NCBI GenBank assembly: GCA_905236985.1
Contig: CAJORF010000117.1
Location: 1 to 48,390 of the forward strand
Reading direction: 5' to 3'
Length of the DNA: 48,390 nt
DNA from: an uncultured Bacteroidaceae bacterium
GTDB lineage: Bacteria > Bacteroidota > Bacteroidia > Bacteroidales > Bacteroidaceae
Below are positions 17,601 to 23,675 of the stretch, in pieces. Under the pieces are notes generated by a model that was given only the letters and a program-made list of their open reading frames with translations, was not told the origin of the DNA and did not search any database. Every line of letters begins with the position of its first letter. Positions within the stretch are counted from its first letter, which is position 1. The position numbers and the translations under genes are program-made.

Positions 17601-17886
17601 CTCGAACCTCACACAGAGCTGGGATTATACCGGAGGGTATATGATTGGCGACGTGAATGGCGACGGCCAGGTGAACGCAATCGACCTGAATGCCATCGTT
17701 AACTACATCCTTGAACGACGTAACTTCCCGTTCACCTTTGTTGAAAAAGCCGCAGACCTAAATGGAGACCTAAAGGTCAACGCCATCGATGTCAACATGG
17801 TGACCAACATGATTCTCTGGAGTGCTGCACCGAAGAACGTGAAGGCCCAGACACCCATCTGCGTTGGCACACTGGAAGAGAAATAA
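11662..17886 (+). CDS. Giant secreted modular protein: cohesin-like N-terminus, Calx-beta-type repeats, CARDB/Ig domains, C-terminal dockerin
   Basis: 2074 aa. Signal peptide follows M4 (MKNKILWSTLLLAIALF..AKAQ); M1 (ATGA overlap) or M4 at 11671 could be the start. Residues about 30-168 form a cohesin-like module (VGYVPIYLDNMEDVVGLQFDIELP). About 170-290 is CARDB-like. Four Calx-beta-type units span about 293-717, with acidic DDD/DND turns. Then a second CARDB (719-839), Ig-like and NEW3-like modules (840-1155), a SpaA/carboxypeptidase-regulatory-like fold (1160-1280), long beta-rich spans, and an SbsA-Ig-like domain (about 1880-1985). The end is a canonical dockerin (about 1996-2053) with two calcium-loop repeats, GDVNGDGQVNAIDLNAIVN and DLNGDLKVNAIDVNMVTN. 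No T9SS-like tail is seen. Likely a long surface stalk or adhesin able to dock onto a cohesin. Confidence 0.82.
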   Translation: MSRMKNKILWSTLLLAIALFLQPWQAKAQNTLRIADFTQAANKVGYVPIYLDNMEDVVGLQFDIELPYEKPWNASVQLLDERINGHSISLRDLGSSKKFTVVVMSMQNQALRGNGGLLIRFPMQVPDNAQADDTREVKLSNIVLTAKNGANIAAESSQTATFTVLRTPKPDFVIENLRITNDGETLTPGGKLRLSFNVLNQGNGDSKDGWNEKIYLEDLSGVRTYVTTQRYGNVLPAGEYMNRFYEIDIPKAMHIDGTVHAVVELVALLSTDELIADQGNNISVSENTKELGKKLFISSERIRLKEGNREYVTLTRSGDWSMDETFEIEEVNEHGVMMLTVPLKVTIPAKQAAVGFYVTATDNKEVNSQYRTGFVVHGDYDYNDVSMIVDVDDDDSYHLYLDLDKIILTEGEEVTLTVRTDRVLDTDFKVNITNTAASLFYPYIRSITIPAGQTSASATTTVVDDDYPMVDMDVKFTVSATGYLTASRSIHIKDNDWPQKFTIELPRTIISEEDGYEATMATVTRKGNLAENLTIYVNYAAKSVPNGTNMRELFFDSQYVIIPAGQNSVSFPVSVKDNSTIDGERKWTITATACDAQTGKPNSSYTCSTVLTVTDNDDGVVLKLQCPTGTLTEDGGKATLTISRNSTKGNQTVNLTGEGGNLDMPATVTIYDGQESATFQVGAKSSEVQDENYYVRVTASAQDCQPAQFVFMVSTQPDAVCTLDELASATAFGGQTVDVTLNVTNQGTSTLKPGMEVRFYLMDHLDYNRWDTNRQELLVTTLTEAIGPDLTKSFTARITLPEYVVMGQFYLVGYLNPRQNFAESNKGNNLSNSVPIKLETAITLAEITTDRTSYTRGDVITMTGRMTNAASGLAMEGKQVDVYVRNDTKRYQTTTTLNADGTFTAQYTFGEQTGGHYKVGACVHGTGATSPEEATINVIRLRIDRSSYLKENVTEGVAQEGNILVTNLSDEPLTNVTFQMKGLPDEWTVELTSITNLEPGHTGNAHYRIVATQPKANGSLISGTFVATAKDAGGQRVADSEMPIYFNWYAAQSKLVADNVRTTLYRNGQRTLKVLVENVGLKETGSIGVEWASGQTWLSSPTTQLASIPKDGKVALTLNLTGSQDMIVDGTYEATVRLKPQNGPKLDVKVKCTVVSTDVANLTVDVVDAYTLGADNGNGPHVAGASVKLTNALTGEVAMTGTTDENGLFYTDGQVKEGTYYVYVTAPDHYYAEKTITIDPGVENQLEVFLNYEVVKITYTVERTTVTDEYRTVLSMDIVPDIPQAIVVPQMPENWGSGNHTYSVTLTNKGRLTAYTPYLEFPNVDGVTFKVQSGYPAVLYPNESYDVTVEFKGPEVAKQTSLGFIRMHYAYKLKDMTYWGSETYAAAMGSGQLVQLSKGGLPSANSDVEGRNFGEYEPPVSSNEGKEIFLWGMGDDGELESDEPEIQVRDYTQSVENRVRLQFEQKFLLEREAFKGTLKVENLQMSDIEDVVLIPSVKTTDGTDATDLFSISTEGTGSWSGSESWNLASGGEGQALVLYVPSKETAPTEPVDYLFGGTVSYRNVKDGKLVTYELMPTQLTVNPSPDLHLTYFVQRNLIGDDPLTDEVEPWEPAQFALLIQNKGAGEALNLQIETTDPTIVDNACNLPVTFTKLYSTVDGVQSNLDFNKIDLGSIAAGQNVMARWWFYSNVSAHVANYDVRMTKHSTFGAEFDLIALDGVRELTHSVFGSVSHRVKAPRHAPGTLTDSEKQSNIFLLNMIADEDNLPDRVVDQNGNETDDLEIASDNIAVSTTSSDNEYLLTVAASRVGWVYGVVHDPTNCTMRLAKVVRNSDGADVTGNFWQTDRTVTANYSTIVDNRLHMADNIGVLDGSAAETYTLTYESKPATAPVVKSITPITDDATSASDATKARVTMNQEVDASTVTADAVVLTIGGVNFNATVQIETPTSFIVDWSDVVSPSGQLTLTVFTSGIKNLDGISGNSNLTQSWDYTGGYMIGDVNGDGQVNAIDLNAIVNYILERRNFPFTFVEKAADLNGDLKVNAIDVNMVTNMILWSAAPKNVKAQTPICVGTLEEK

Positions 17887-17916
17887 CAATATCATCATTA
17901 TATTATATTTTTACAA

Positions 17917-19749
17917 ATGAAACGAATCATTCATTTATCTATCATTCTACTCACCTTGCTTGGAGCGGTGAGTACACACGCTCATGCTGCCATCAAAGCG
18001 GGCGAAGCGTCAGTGAAGGTCGGTTCAACAACAACTATTTCTTTAGCAACGACCTACCAAAACACGTTGCGGAATTCAACGGGAATCTCTGCCCGGTGGT
18101 CCACAAGTAGCTCCAACGTGAGCATCACCTCTCAGTCGAACACCTCCTGCACCATTAAGGGTGTGACAGCGGGTTCGGCACAGGTGAATTACTATTGCAG
18201 CTACTACATCGACGGATTCTACCGCACAATGGACTTCTATTATACCGTTACGATAACATCCAGCGGTTCAACGGCCACCCTCACGCTCACTCCATCTTCC
18301 ATTACGCTGTACGAAGGAGATACCTATCAGGTGACAGCCTACCAACCAGGTTATGTGGGTGGAGTCTATTTCACGACCAATAATAGTTCTGTGGCCTCTG
18401 TTAGCACAAGTAGCAATAGTGGTTACTACACGTATGGAACGGTGACGGCAAATAGTGCAGGAACCACTTATATTTATGCAAAATCCGCAACTGGTGCAAC
18501 TTCTTCTGCTTGTACGGTGACGGTAAAGACGAAAACCATCAGCCCGACCAGTATTTCTCTTCCTGCCAGCAAGACCATAGAGGAAGGAGAGTACGGATAC
18601 ATTACAGCCACCGTTTCTCCTTCAAATGCCACTTACTCGCTCACATGGTCATCCAATAATACAGATGTAGCCACGGTGAACTCTTCTGGAAGGGTCTATG
18701 GCAAGAGTCCTGGAACCGTCAGGATTACCGCTAAGGTGGATGGCTACAGCCTGTCTGATTATTGTGATGTGACAGTAACAGCCAAGCAGGTGTTGGCAAC
18801 ATCGCTTTCTGTAGATGGTCCTGAAACTTTGGCTATGGGCGACAAGTATCAACTGACACCGGTCTATGCACCCAGCAATGCAACTGTGGGGTTCCAGTAT
18901 GTCTCTGACAATCCAGATGTCATCAGCGTATCATCAACAGGTTTACTGACAGCTGTTGCTGTAGGAACGGCTGTCGTAACAGTAACAGAGATCGTGAGCC
19001 AATTAACGGCAAAAGTTGCTATAGAGGTGCCTGAACCACTTATTCCCGATACGGATCTTAGTTCGTATGACAATGTGGTCTATATCAATCCATTGTCTGC
19101 CTGCTCTGGACAAAGCCTGACATTTCCCGTAATGATGAAAAATGCAGTGGGCATTCAGACGGTGCAGTTCGACCTGTATCTGCCCGATGGCGTGACGGTG
19201 GCGAAGGACGAGGACGGCTTTGACCTTATTGAGTTGAGCACGGAACGCACCACTACACGCAAGATGGACTCCTTCAGTTCCATACAGACAGCTGATGGAG
19301 CTTATCGCGTACTCATCAACTCCAGCGGAGGCTATACCTTCGACGGAACAGACGGCGAGATTGCCCGGGTGACGGTGAACATTGTTGCCGATATGGCAGA
19401 GGGTGATTATCCACTCATTCTGAAGGACATCGTGCTGGTCAATACCAGCTCCGAGGGTTTTGAGACCCCATACGTTAAAGCTACGCTCACCGTCTCAGAT
19501 TATTCGCCCGGCGATGTGAACGGCGACGGCAAGGTGAATGCTATTGACCTGAACGCCATCGTAAACTATATCCTTGAACGCCGTACCTTCCCATTCGCTT
19601 TTCTTGAAAAAGCCGCAGACCAGAACAGCGACAACAAGATTAACGCCATTGATGTCAACGTAATCACTAATATGATTCTCAAAGGTTCGTCCCCACAGAA
19701 CGTGAAGATGTGCCAGCCTGTCGATGTTGGTGTGCTTGAAAACAGATAA
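17917..19749 (+). CDS. Secreted protein with bacterial Ig-like (Big_2) domains, cohesin-like module and C-terminal dockerin
   Basis: 610 aa. Signal peptide about 1-25 (ends THAHA). One Ig-like domain (26-113) is followed by three Big_2-type domains (about 120-205, 206-290, 291-376) with the SSNNTDVATVNSSGRV...GTVRITA pattern. A cohesin-like module follows at about 380-527 (VGIQTVQFDLYLPDGV, RVLINSSGGYTFDGTDGEI). A type I dockerin closes it at about 530-590 (GDVNGDGKVNAIDLNAIVN; NSDNKINAIDVNVITN), then a short tail DVGVLENR. Thus one chain carries both partners of a cohesin-dockerin pair. The dockerin is nearly identical to that of the preceding giant protein. Cohesin-like assignment is by pattern and fold logic, less sure than the dockerin. 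No enzyme domain is visible. Confidence 0.85.
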   Translation: MKRIIHLSIILLTLLGAVSTHAHAAIKAGEASVKVGSTTTISLATTYQNTLRNSTGISARWSTSSSNVSITSQSNTSCTIKGVTAGSAQVNYYCSYYIDGFYRTMDFYYTVTITSSGSTATLTLTPSSITLYEGDTYQVTAYQPGYVGGVYFTTNNSSVASVSTSSNSGYYTYGTVTANSAGTTYIYAKSATGATSSACTVTVKTKTISPTSISLPASKTIEEGEYGYITATVSPSNATYSLTWSSNNTDVATVNSSGRVYGKSPGTVRITAKVDGYSLSDYCDVTVTAKQVLATSLSVDGPETLAMGDKYQLTPVYAPSNATVGFQYVSDNPDVISVSSTGLLTAVAVGTAVVTVTEIVSQLTAKVAIEVPEPLIPDTDLSSYDNVVYINPLSACSGQSLTFPVMMKNAVGIQTVQFDLYLPDGVTVAKDEDGFDLIELSTERTTTRKMDSFSSIQTADGAYRVLINSSGGYTFDGTDGEIARVTVNIVADMAEGDYPLILKDIVLVNTSSEGFETPYVKATLTVSDYSPGDVNGDGKVNAIDLNAIVNYILERRTFPFAFLEKAADQNSDNKINAIDVNVITNMILKGSSPQNVKMCQPVDVGVLENR

Positions 19750-19786
19750 CCAAATAATTTCTAATCATCAATAAAATAAAAAAGAA

Positions 19787-21037
19787 ATGAAACAATTAGC
19801 ATTTTCACTGCTTGCTCTCGCATTGACTGCCACATTGCAGCTCAAGGCAGAGAACACCGACATCTCCGCAATCGGTAATGTCGTTTACATGGAACCTGTC
19901 ACCTTACCCGCAGGTTCACAGCAAACCCTCTCTATTAAGATGAAGAATACAGTGGGCATCCAGACTGTTCAGTTTGACCTGGTGTTTCCCGATGGCGTGG
20001 CTGTTGCCTCGGATGGGGATGGCTTCGCGCTCATCAATCTCAGTACAGACCGCACCACGGCCAAGAAGATGGACTCTTTCTCTGCCGCACATATCTCTGG
20101 CAGCCGTTACCGCGTGCTCATCAACTCCAATGGTGGTTACACTTTCGACGGCTCAGACGGCGAAATCGTACAGGTGGTGGTGAACATAGATGCCAGTGCT
20201 GCCAACTCTTCCCTGCCGCTCGTCTTCGAGGGAATCGTGCTGGTGGATACCGGTTCCAACGGCTTCCAGACGGAACGTGTAGAAACAACCATCAATGTGA
20301 CCGAGCCTGTTGACACTCGTGTCATTCTTGACGAGACCTCGACCACGGTTCCCGTAGCCAGCAATGGTGAGGTGGAAGTGCTGGTGAAGCGCACCATCAA
20401 GAGTGGCGAATGGAATACCATCTGTCTGCCGTTTGATATGACAGCGGAAAAAGTGTATGAAATTTTTGGAACAGATGTACAGCTGGCTGAATTTATAGAT
20501 TATGAGGCAGACAGTGAGCTTACAGAAATATGTGTGAATTTCGATGAAGCGATGTTGAATGAGGATGGTTTTATGGCAAATAATCCATACCTCATAAAGA
20601 CATCAAAGGATATCTCAGAATTTTCTTTATCTGCTGTAATCGATCCTGATGAAGATGGAGCAGTTGCTGAATACACGAACGGAAAGAGTGGTTCTCGCAA
20701 GGTTGTTTATGGGACTTTCCAAGGTGTTTATCATGCAGGTGATGCAGTTCCGGCCAAATGCCTCTTTTTGAGTAAGAACAAATTTTACTATTCTATCGGT
20801 AACACAAAGATAAAGGCATTCAGGGGATATTTTGATTTTGCAACAGTATTGGAAGGTGTTGATGATATTTCTGATGTTAAATTCCAATTCTTTCTTGATG
20901 GTACAGAAACACATATAAACGAGCTCTCTTCCATTGTTGAAGATGAAAATGTCTATGACCTCAGCGGTCGCAAGATTGCCAAACCTCAGCAGCGCGGCGT
21001 GTATATCGTCAACGGCAAGAAGGTCATCATCAAGTAA
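19787..21037 (+). CDS. Secreted cohesin-like protein with T9SS-like C-terminus (candidate surface anchor)
   Basis: 416 aa. Signal peptide about 1-21 (ends QLKA). Residues about 25-170 form a cohesin-like module closely related to that of the preceding protein: VGIQTVQFDLVFPDGVAVA, the LSTDRTTAKKMDSFS block, YRVLINSNGGYTFDGSDGEI. A second domain (about 180-390) has the pattern GEWNTICLPFDMT ... NPYLIKTSKDI ... CLFLSKNKFYYSIGNTKIKAFRGYF, often seen in Prevotella surface proteins, function unknown. The tail VYDLSGRKIAKPQQRGVYIVNGKKVIIK is a type A T9SS-like sorting domain. It lacks a dockerin, so it could be the fixed receptor for the two dockerin proteins encoded upstream. The second domain's DNA (about 20440-20940) is visibly more AT-rich. 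Confidence 0.83.
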   Translation: MKQLAFSLLALALTATLQLKAENTDISAIGNVVYMEPVTLPAGSQQTLSIKMKNTVGIQTVQFDLVFPDGVAVASDGDGFALINLSTDRTTAKKMDSFSAAHISGSRYRVLINSNGGYTFDGSDGEIVQVVVNIDASAANSSLPLVFEGIVLVDTGSNGFQTERVETTINVTEPVDTRVILDETSTTVPVASNGEVEVLVKRTIKSGEWNTICLPFDMTAEKVYEIFGTDVQLAEFIDYEADSELTEICVNFDEAMLNEDGFMANNPYLIKTSKDISEFSLSAVIDPDEDGAVAEYTNGKSGSRKVVYGTFQGVYHAGDAVPAKCLFLSKNKFYYSIGNTKIKAFRGYFDFATVLEGVDDISDVKFQFFLDGTETHINELSSIVEDENVYDLSGRKIAKPQQRGVYIVNGKKVIIK

Positions 21038-21098
21038 AAAAGAACAAATGAAAAGAGAAAGATGAAGTAAAAAGGAATAGTTATTCTTCATTGCACAG

Positions 21099-21124
21099 TG
21101 AGATGCCATTTTTATCTCATTTTT
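21099..21124 (+). terminator. Weak terminator-like hairpin after the secreted-protein operon
   Basis: TGAGAT (21099-21104) pairs with ATCTCA (21114-21119), with a 9-nt loop and a run of five T. The short stem suggests partial termination, leaving some read-through into the small peptide gene at 21171. Confidence 0.4.
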
Positions 21125-21170
21125 CTCTTTTCTCTTTTAAATTTTTAAATTTTAATTTGAATAACGAGTT

Positions 21171-21353
21171 ATGAAAAAGACATATATCATTCCTCATGTG
21201 AGCATCTCTGAAGTCCAACAAGAGTTGCCATTGGCTGCCAGCGATGGCAGCGGTGTGAATAGTAACAACGACATCACATACGGTGGCGTCGATGAACAAG
21301 GCGAAATGGAGCCGAGTGTCAAGGAGAGTTTTTTCGACTTCCAGTGGGAATAA
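21171..21353 (+). CDS. Small 'LAAS' peptide of unknown function
   Basis: 60 aa. It begins MKKTYIIPHVSISEV, then QQELPLAASDGSG, then a polar acidic stretch and an aromatic end FFDFQWE. Small open frames starting MKKxYIxPxxxxxE and carrying a central LAAS are, to my knowledge, frequent in Prevotella and Bacteroides and have no assigned role. The conserved front and variable back recall a leader plus exported core, but no maturation or export gene adjoins it. ATG 21171 follows an AT-rich leader and the weak hairpin at 21099. It lies 133 bp after the cohesin-like gene and ends just before the downstream 49-bp repeat. Confidence 0.65.
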   Translation: MKKTYIIPHVSISEVQQELPLAASDGSGVNSNNDITYGGVDEQGEMEPSVKESFFDFQWE

Positions 21354-21360
21354 CCCTCAT

Positions 21361-21409
21361 TCCTGACACCTGACACCTATTTCAAACAAAATTTTTATTT
21401 TTTTCAGCC
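21361..21409 (+). repeat. 49-bp direct repeat, downstream copy
   Basis: TCCTGACACCTGACACCTAT and the following bases repeat 4735-4783 in the same orientation (34 bp identical, 45 of 49 overall). It starts 8 bp after the small peptide stop and lacks the inverted left arm present in the upstream copy. Confidence 0.88.
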
Positions 21410-21418
21410 ATTTCAAAA

Positions 21419-21447
21419 CCCTCTGTCACGCTATTTGTGGCAGAGGG
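21419..21447 (-). terminator. Terminator hairpin after the AbiEi gene
   Basis: CCCTCTGTCAC (21419-21429) pairs with GTGGCAGAGGG (21437-21447) over 11 bp with one G-U pair and a 7-nt loop. On the minus strand it is followed by TTTTG, fitting the end of the AbiEi transcript, and it may also serve the plus strand. Confidence 0.6.
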
Positions 21448-21456
21448 CTAATTATA

Positions 21457-21483
21457 CTATTGTATCGCAGTTCTGTTTATCAT
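21457..21483 (-). pseudogene. Possible remnant start of an AbiEii toxin gene (8 codons)
   Basis: On the minus strand an ATG at 21483 overlaps the AbiEi stop as ATGA, the usual coupling in abiE operons. It reads MINRTAIQ and then TAG. From memory of the family, this resembles the beginning of AbiEii-type nucleotidyltransferases. Nothing toxin-like follows. It may be the stub left by a deletion, but so short a match can arise by chance. Confidence 0.25.
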
Positions 21484-22283
21484 ATATCGTCTTTTTCTAT
21501 TTTTACATTAATGTTTAATTTCCATCGGCTGTCTCTTTCTGAAGAATTATCTTCTGCCGATGTACTTAATGGCTTATAAACCATACGGGCTGATGAAGCG
21601 CGAAGCTGCTCATAAAGCTTATCCGCAGTTTCTTTATCTTCTATAACGTTTTCAAGGATATAACCAAGACGTTGCCAAGTTACAGTTTTAACGTAAGGTG
21701 TCAGGACCTGGAACTGGCTGTCGATGTCAATCTGTTCTGTTAGTTCTTCAAGTATGGTAGCTACTCGCGACAATCCTCCTACATGCTGCTGGTAATGTAC
21801 AAGGTCAGCTGCCGTCAAAAGAGAATTTGAAATATGGATTGTCCCGGTTTCCGTATTCTTTATGATAAGCGAGTCTTTAGGCCATGCATCCCGATAAAAC
21901 CAATCGGTGGTTACATTTCGAGTTGTTACCAACTGACGTCTTGGGTATGTTGTCATTACAGAAAACTGCTGTGGTCGCTGATGAGCCACACCAAGTAATT
22001 CAGCAGCACTGAGCATACATACATAGTATGGTTTGCCAAGATAATCCATCAGCTGATCAATATAATAGGTTGCAGGTACGGAACCACGAAGAACGTAGTG
22101 AACAGGAATGATTACATAAAAACCGCGATACACATTAGCTATAGTCTTATTTGAACATAACCTGTTGAGTTCATTCTTCATTATCTGTTCAGAAGAGTAC
22201 ATTCCCGTGTCTTTCACATCCTCTATCGAGAATGTGGGATAGCCATGAATTGCCCTGTCCCTTATCCATCTTTGAAGAGTCAT
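21480..22283 (-). CDS. AbiEi-type antitoxin / transcriptional regulator, without its toxin
   Basis: 267 aa. The N-terminal part (about 1-60) has a winged-helix pattern with FSIEDVKDTGMYSSEQIMKNELNRLCSNKTIANVYRGFYVI. The middle (LRGSVPATYYIDQLMDYLGKPYYVCMLSAAELLGVAHQRPQQFSVMT) is characteristic of AbiEi antitoxins of type IV toxin-antitoxin and abortive-infection systems. AbiEi represses its promoter and counteracts the AbiEii nucleotidyltransferase toxin normally encoded next in the operon. Here no AbiEii follows: after the stop there are 33 bp, a hairpin, and the 49-bp repeat. A TACTTTTG -7 box lies at 22301-22308, so the gene has its own promoter. It is either an orphan regulator or the leftover of a degraded system. 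Confidence 0.8.
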   Translation of the reverse strand: MTLQRWIRDRAIHGYPTFSIEDVKDTGMYSSEQIMKNELNRLCSNKTIANVYRGFYVIIPVHYVLRGSVPATYYIDQLMDYLGKPYYVCMLSAAELLGVAHQRPQQFSVMTTYPRRQLVTTRNVTTDWFYRDAWPKDSLIIKNTETGTIHISNSLLTAADLVHYQQHVGGLSRVATILEELTEQIDIDSQFQVLTPYVKTVTWQRLGYILENVIEDKETADKLYEQLRASSARMVYKPLSTSAEDNSSERDSRWKLNINVKIEKDDI

Positions 22284-22300
22284 ATCAAAACTTTTTGTTG

Positions 22301-22308
22301 CAAAAGTA
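22301..22308 (-). promoter_or_regulatory. -7 promoter box of the AbiEi gene
   Basis: Minus-strand TACTTTTG fits TAnnTTTG, 17 bp before the ATG at 22283. No TTTG at -33. AbiEi proteins often repress their own promoter; I see no clear inverted-repeat operator here. Confidence 0.5.
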
Positions 22309-22429
22309 ATAAAATTCTTATTACCTGATGCATATTTTGCGAGAAAATTTCATCTTCATGGCGTTTTTTATTGAAAAGAGGGAATATTATTCCTCAACAT
22401 AACATGTTGCCGTTCAAGATGAGAGGACT

Positions 22430-23557
22430 TTAGTGACTCAGCCAACGACGAAGGGGCTGGTCGTAGTACTTCAGAAGCAACCAGGCGAGGATAGGACAAC
22501 CTATCGTGATGCTCAAAGCAAAGGGCCACTCGGTGAGCACAAGGTGTGGGTCATAGACATTGCCATCAAAGCCTAAGCGACCGAAGAGTAGGCACATGAA
22601 AGGATAGTGGATGGCATAGAGGGGGTAGGAGAGGTCGCCCAGATGGCGGCTCAGCGTCAACGTGGATTCATTGGCACTGCTGTCCGAAGCGGCTATCCAC
22701 ACGATGGCGGGGAAGAGTAGGGCGGTGCAGAGAAAATCATAGAGTCCGTTGGCCCAAGGAGCGTCACTGATGTCAACGGTGGGCATGAGACCGACCGCGA
22801 GAATCAAGAGACTGCACCACCAGAAGGCATGGCGCACCTTGATGGGCTTGAATGTACGCGCCATCAACATTCCGACCGTATAGGGGAACAGCATCCTGAC
22901 GAAGCCGAACCACCATCCACCGTCGGCTGCCGACCATCCTACACCTAAGTAGCCACAGTAGAGGCAGGTGTAGAGCACGCAGGCTCCGGAGGCAGCTGCA
23001 ATCATGGCGAGCCAACGGTTGCTCAGGCGGCGCAACAACAGGGCATAGCAGATGTTGCCGAGATACTCGTAGAACAGCGACCAAAAGGGTCCGTTCAGCG
23101 GAAAATATTCGCCAAAGCCGCGTACTTCGATGGAACTACCGGGGAGAGCTGGCAGCAGAAACATACCACAGAGGATGGACAGCAGCGTCCATCCCATAGT
23201 GACCACTGTGCCGTCCCACATCGCACGACCTTGTATCAGGAAGACAACACCGCCAATCAGTCCACCCATCAGAACCATGGGATGCAGACGGATGAGACGG
23301 CGACGGAAAAAACGACCTATGGTAAGGCCCTTTTGCCAACGGTCATCGTAGGCATAGCCTATGACGAAGCCTGAGAGCACAAAAAACATATCCACGGCGA
23401 GATAGCCGTGAGGGATGATGTTTGACGAGCACGCATCAAACACATGGAATACGAGCACCATCAGCGCAGCTACACCGCGCAGGCCGTCGAGGATGATATA
23501 ATGATCCTTCGTCGCCAAGTTGACGCTTTGACTGTTCTCTTCCTTCATATTACTCAT
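22430..23557 (-). CDS. Acyltransferase family 3 (OafA/YrhL-type) membrane protein
   Basis: 375 aa with about ten membrane segments. DGLRGVAALMVLVFHVFDAC near the N-terminus holds the family's R-x10-H motif (Arg27, His38), and GYLAVDMFFVLSGFVIGYAYDDR and FFRRRLIRLHPMVL are further family blocks. These inner-membrane enzymes transfer acyl groups, often acetyl, from the cytoplasm to surface polysaccharides, LPS or peptidoglycan. The acceptor cannot be told, since no glycan locus is nearby. SGS-hydrolase domains seen in some relatives are absent. Its ATG is 118 bp after the SnoaL-like gene stop, with a hairpin between, so it is probably transcribed mostly alone. Confidence 0.9.
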   Translation of the reverse strand: MSNMKEENSQSVNLATKDHYIILDGLRGVAALMVLVFHVFDACSSNIIPHGYLAVDMFFVLSGFVIGYAYDDRWQKGLTIGRFFRRRLIRLHPMVLMGGLIGGVVFLIQGRAMWDGTVVTMGWTLLSILCGMFLLPALPGSSIEVRGFGEYFPLNGPFWSLFYEYLGNICYALLLRRLSNRWLAMIAAASGACVLYTCLYCGYLGVGWSAADGGWWFGFVRMLFPYTVGMLMARTFKPIKVRHAFWWCSLLILAVGLMPTVDISDAPWANGLYDFLCTALLFPAIVWIAASDSSANESTLTLSRHLGDLSYPLYAIHYPFMCLLFGRLGFDGNVYDPHLVLTEWPFALSITIGCPILAWLLLKYYDQPLRRWLSH

Positions 23558-23591
23558 TTACGCTGTGGGGCAACAATATATTATGATAAAG

Positions 23592-23615
23592 GAAGAGGAG
23601 ATCACTCTCCTCTTC
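23592..23615 (-). terminator. Hairpin between the SnoaL-like and acyltransferase genes
   Basis: GAAGAGGAG (23592-23600) and CTCCTCTTC (23607-23615) form a perfect 9-bp stem with a 6-nt loop. On the minus strand CTTTATC follows, a poor U-tract, so it may terminate only partly. Confidence 0.5.
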
Positions 23616-23675
23616 ACGTATGCTATTGCAGGCCATCAAAGCAACGACGGCCAACAAGATAAGATTCCTTCATCC

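Noticed and set aside
5393..21037. Classical cellulosome or polysaccharide utilisation locus
   Set aside because: No SusC/SusD pair, no glycoside hydrolase and no sensor-regulator gene occur in or next to the operon.
4735..21409. Composite transposon or integrative element
   Set aside because: No transposase, integrase, relaxase or tRNA attachment site is visible; only direct repeats flank the block.
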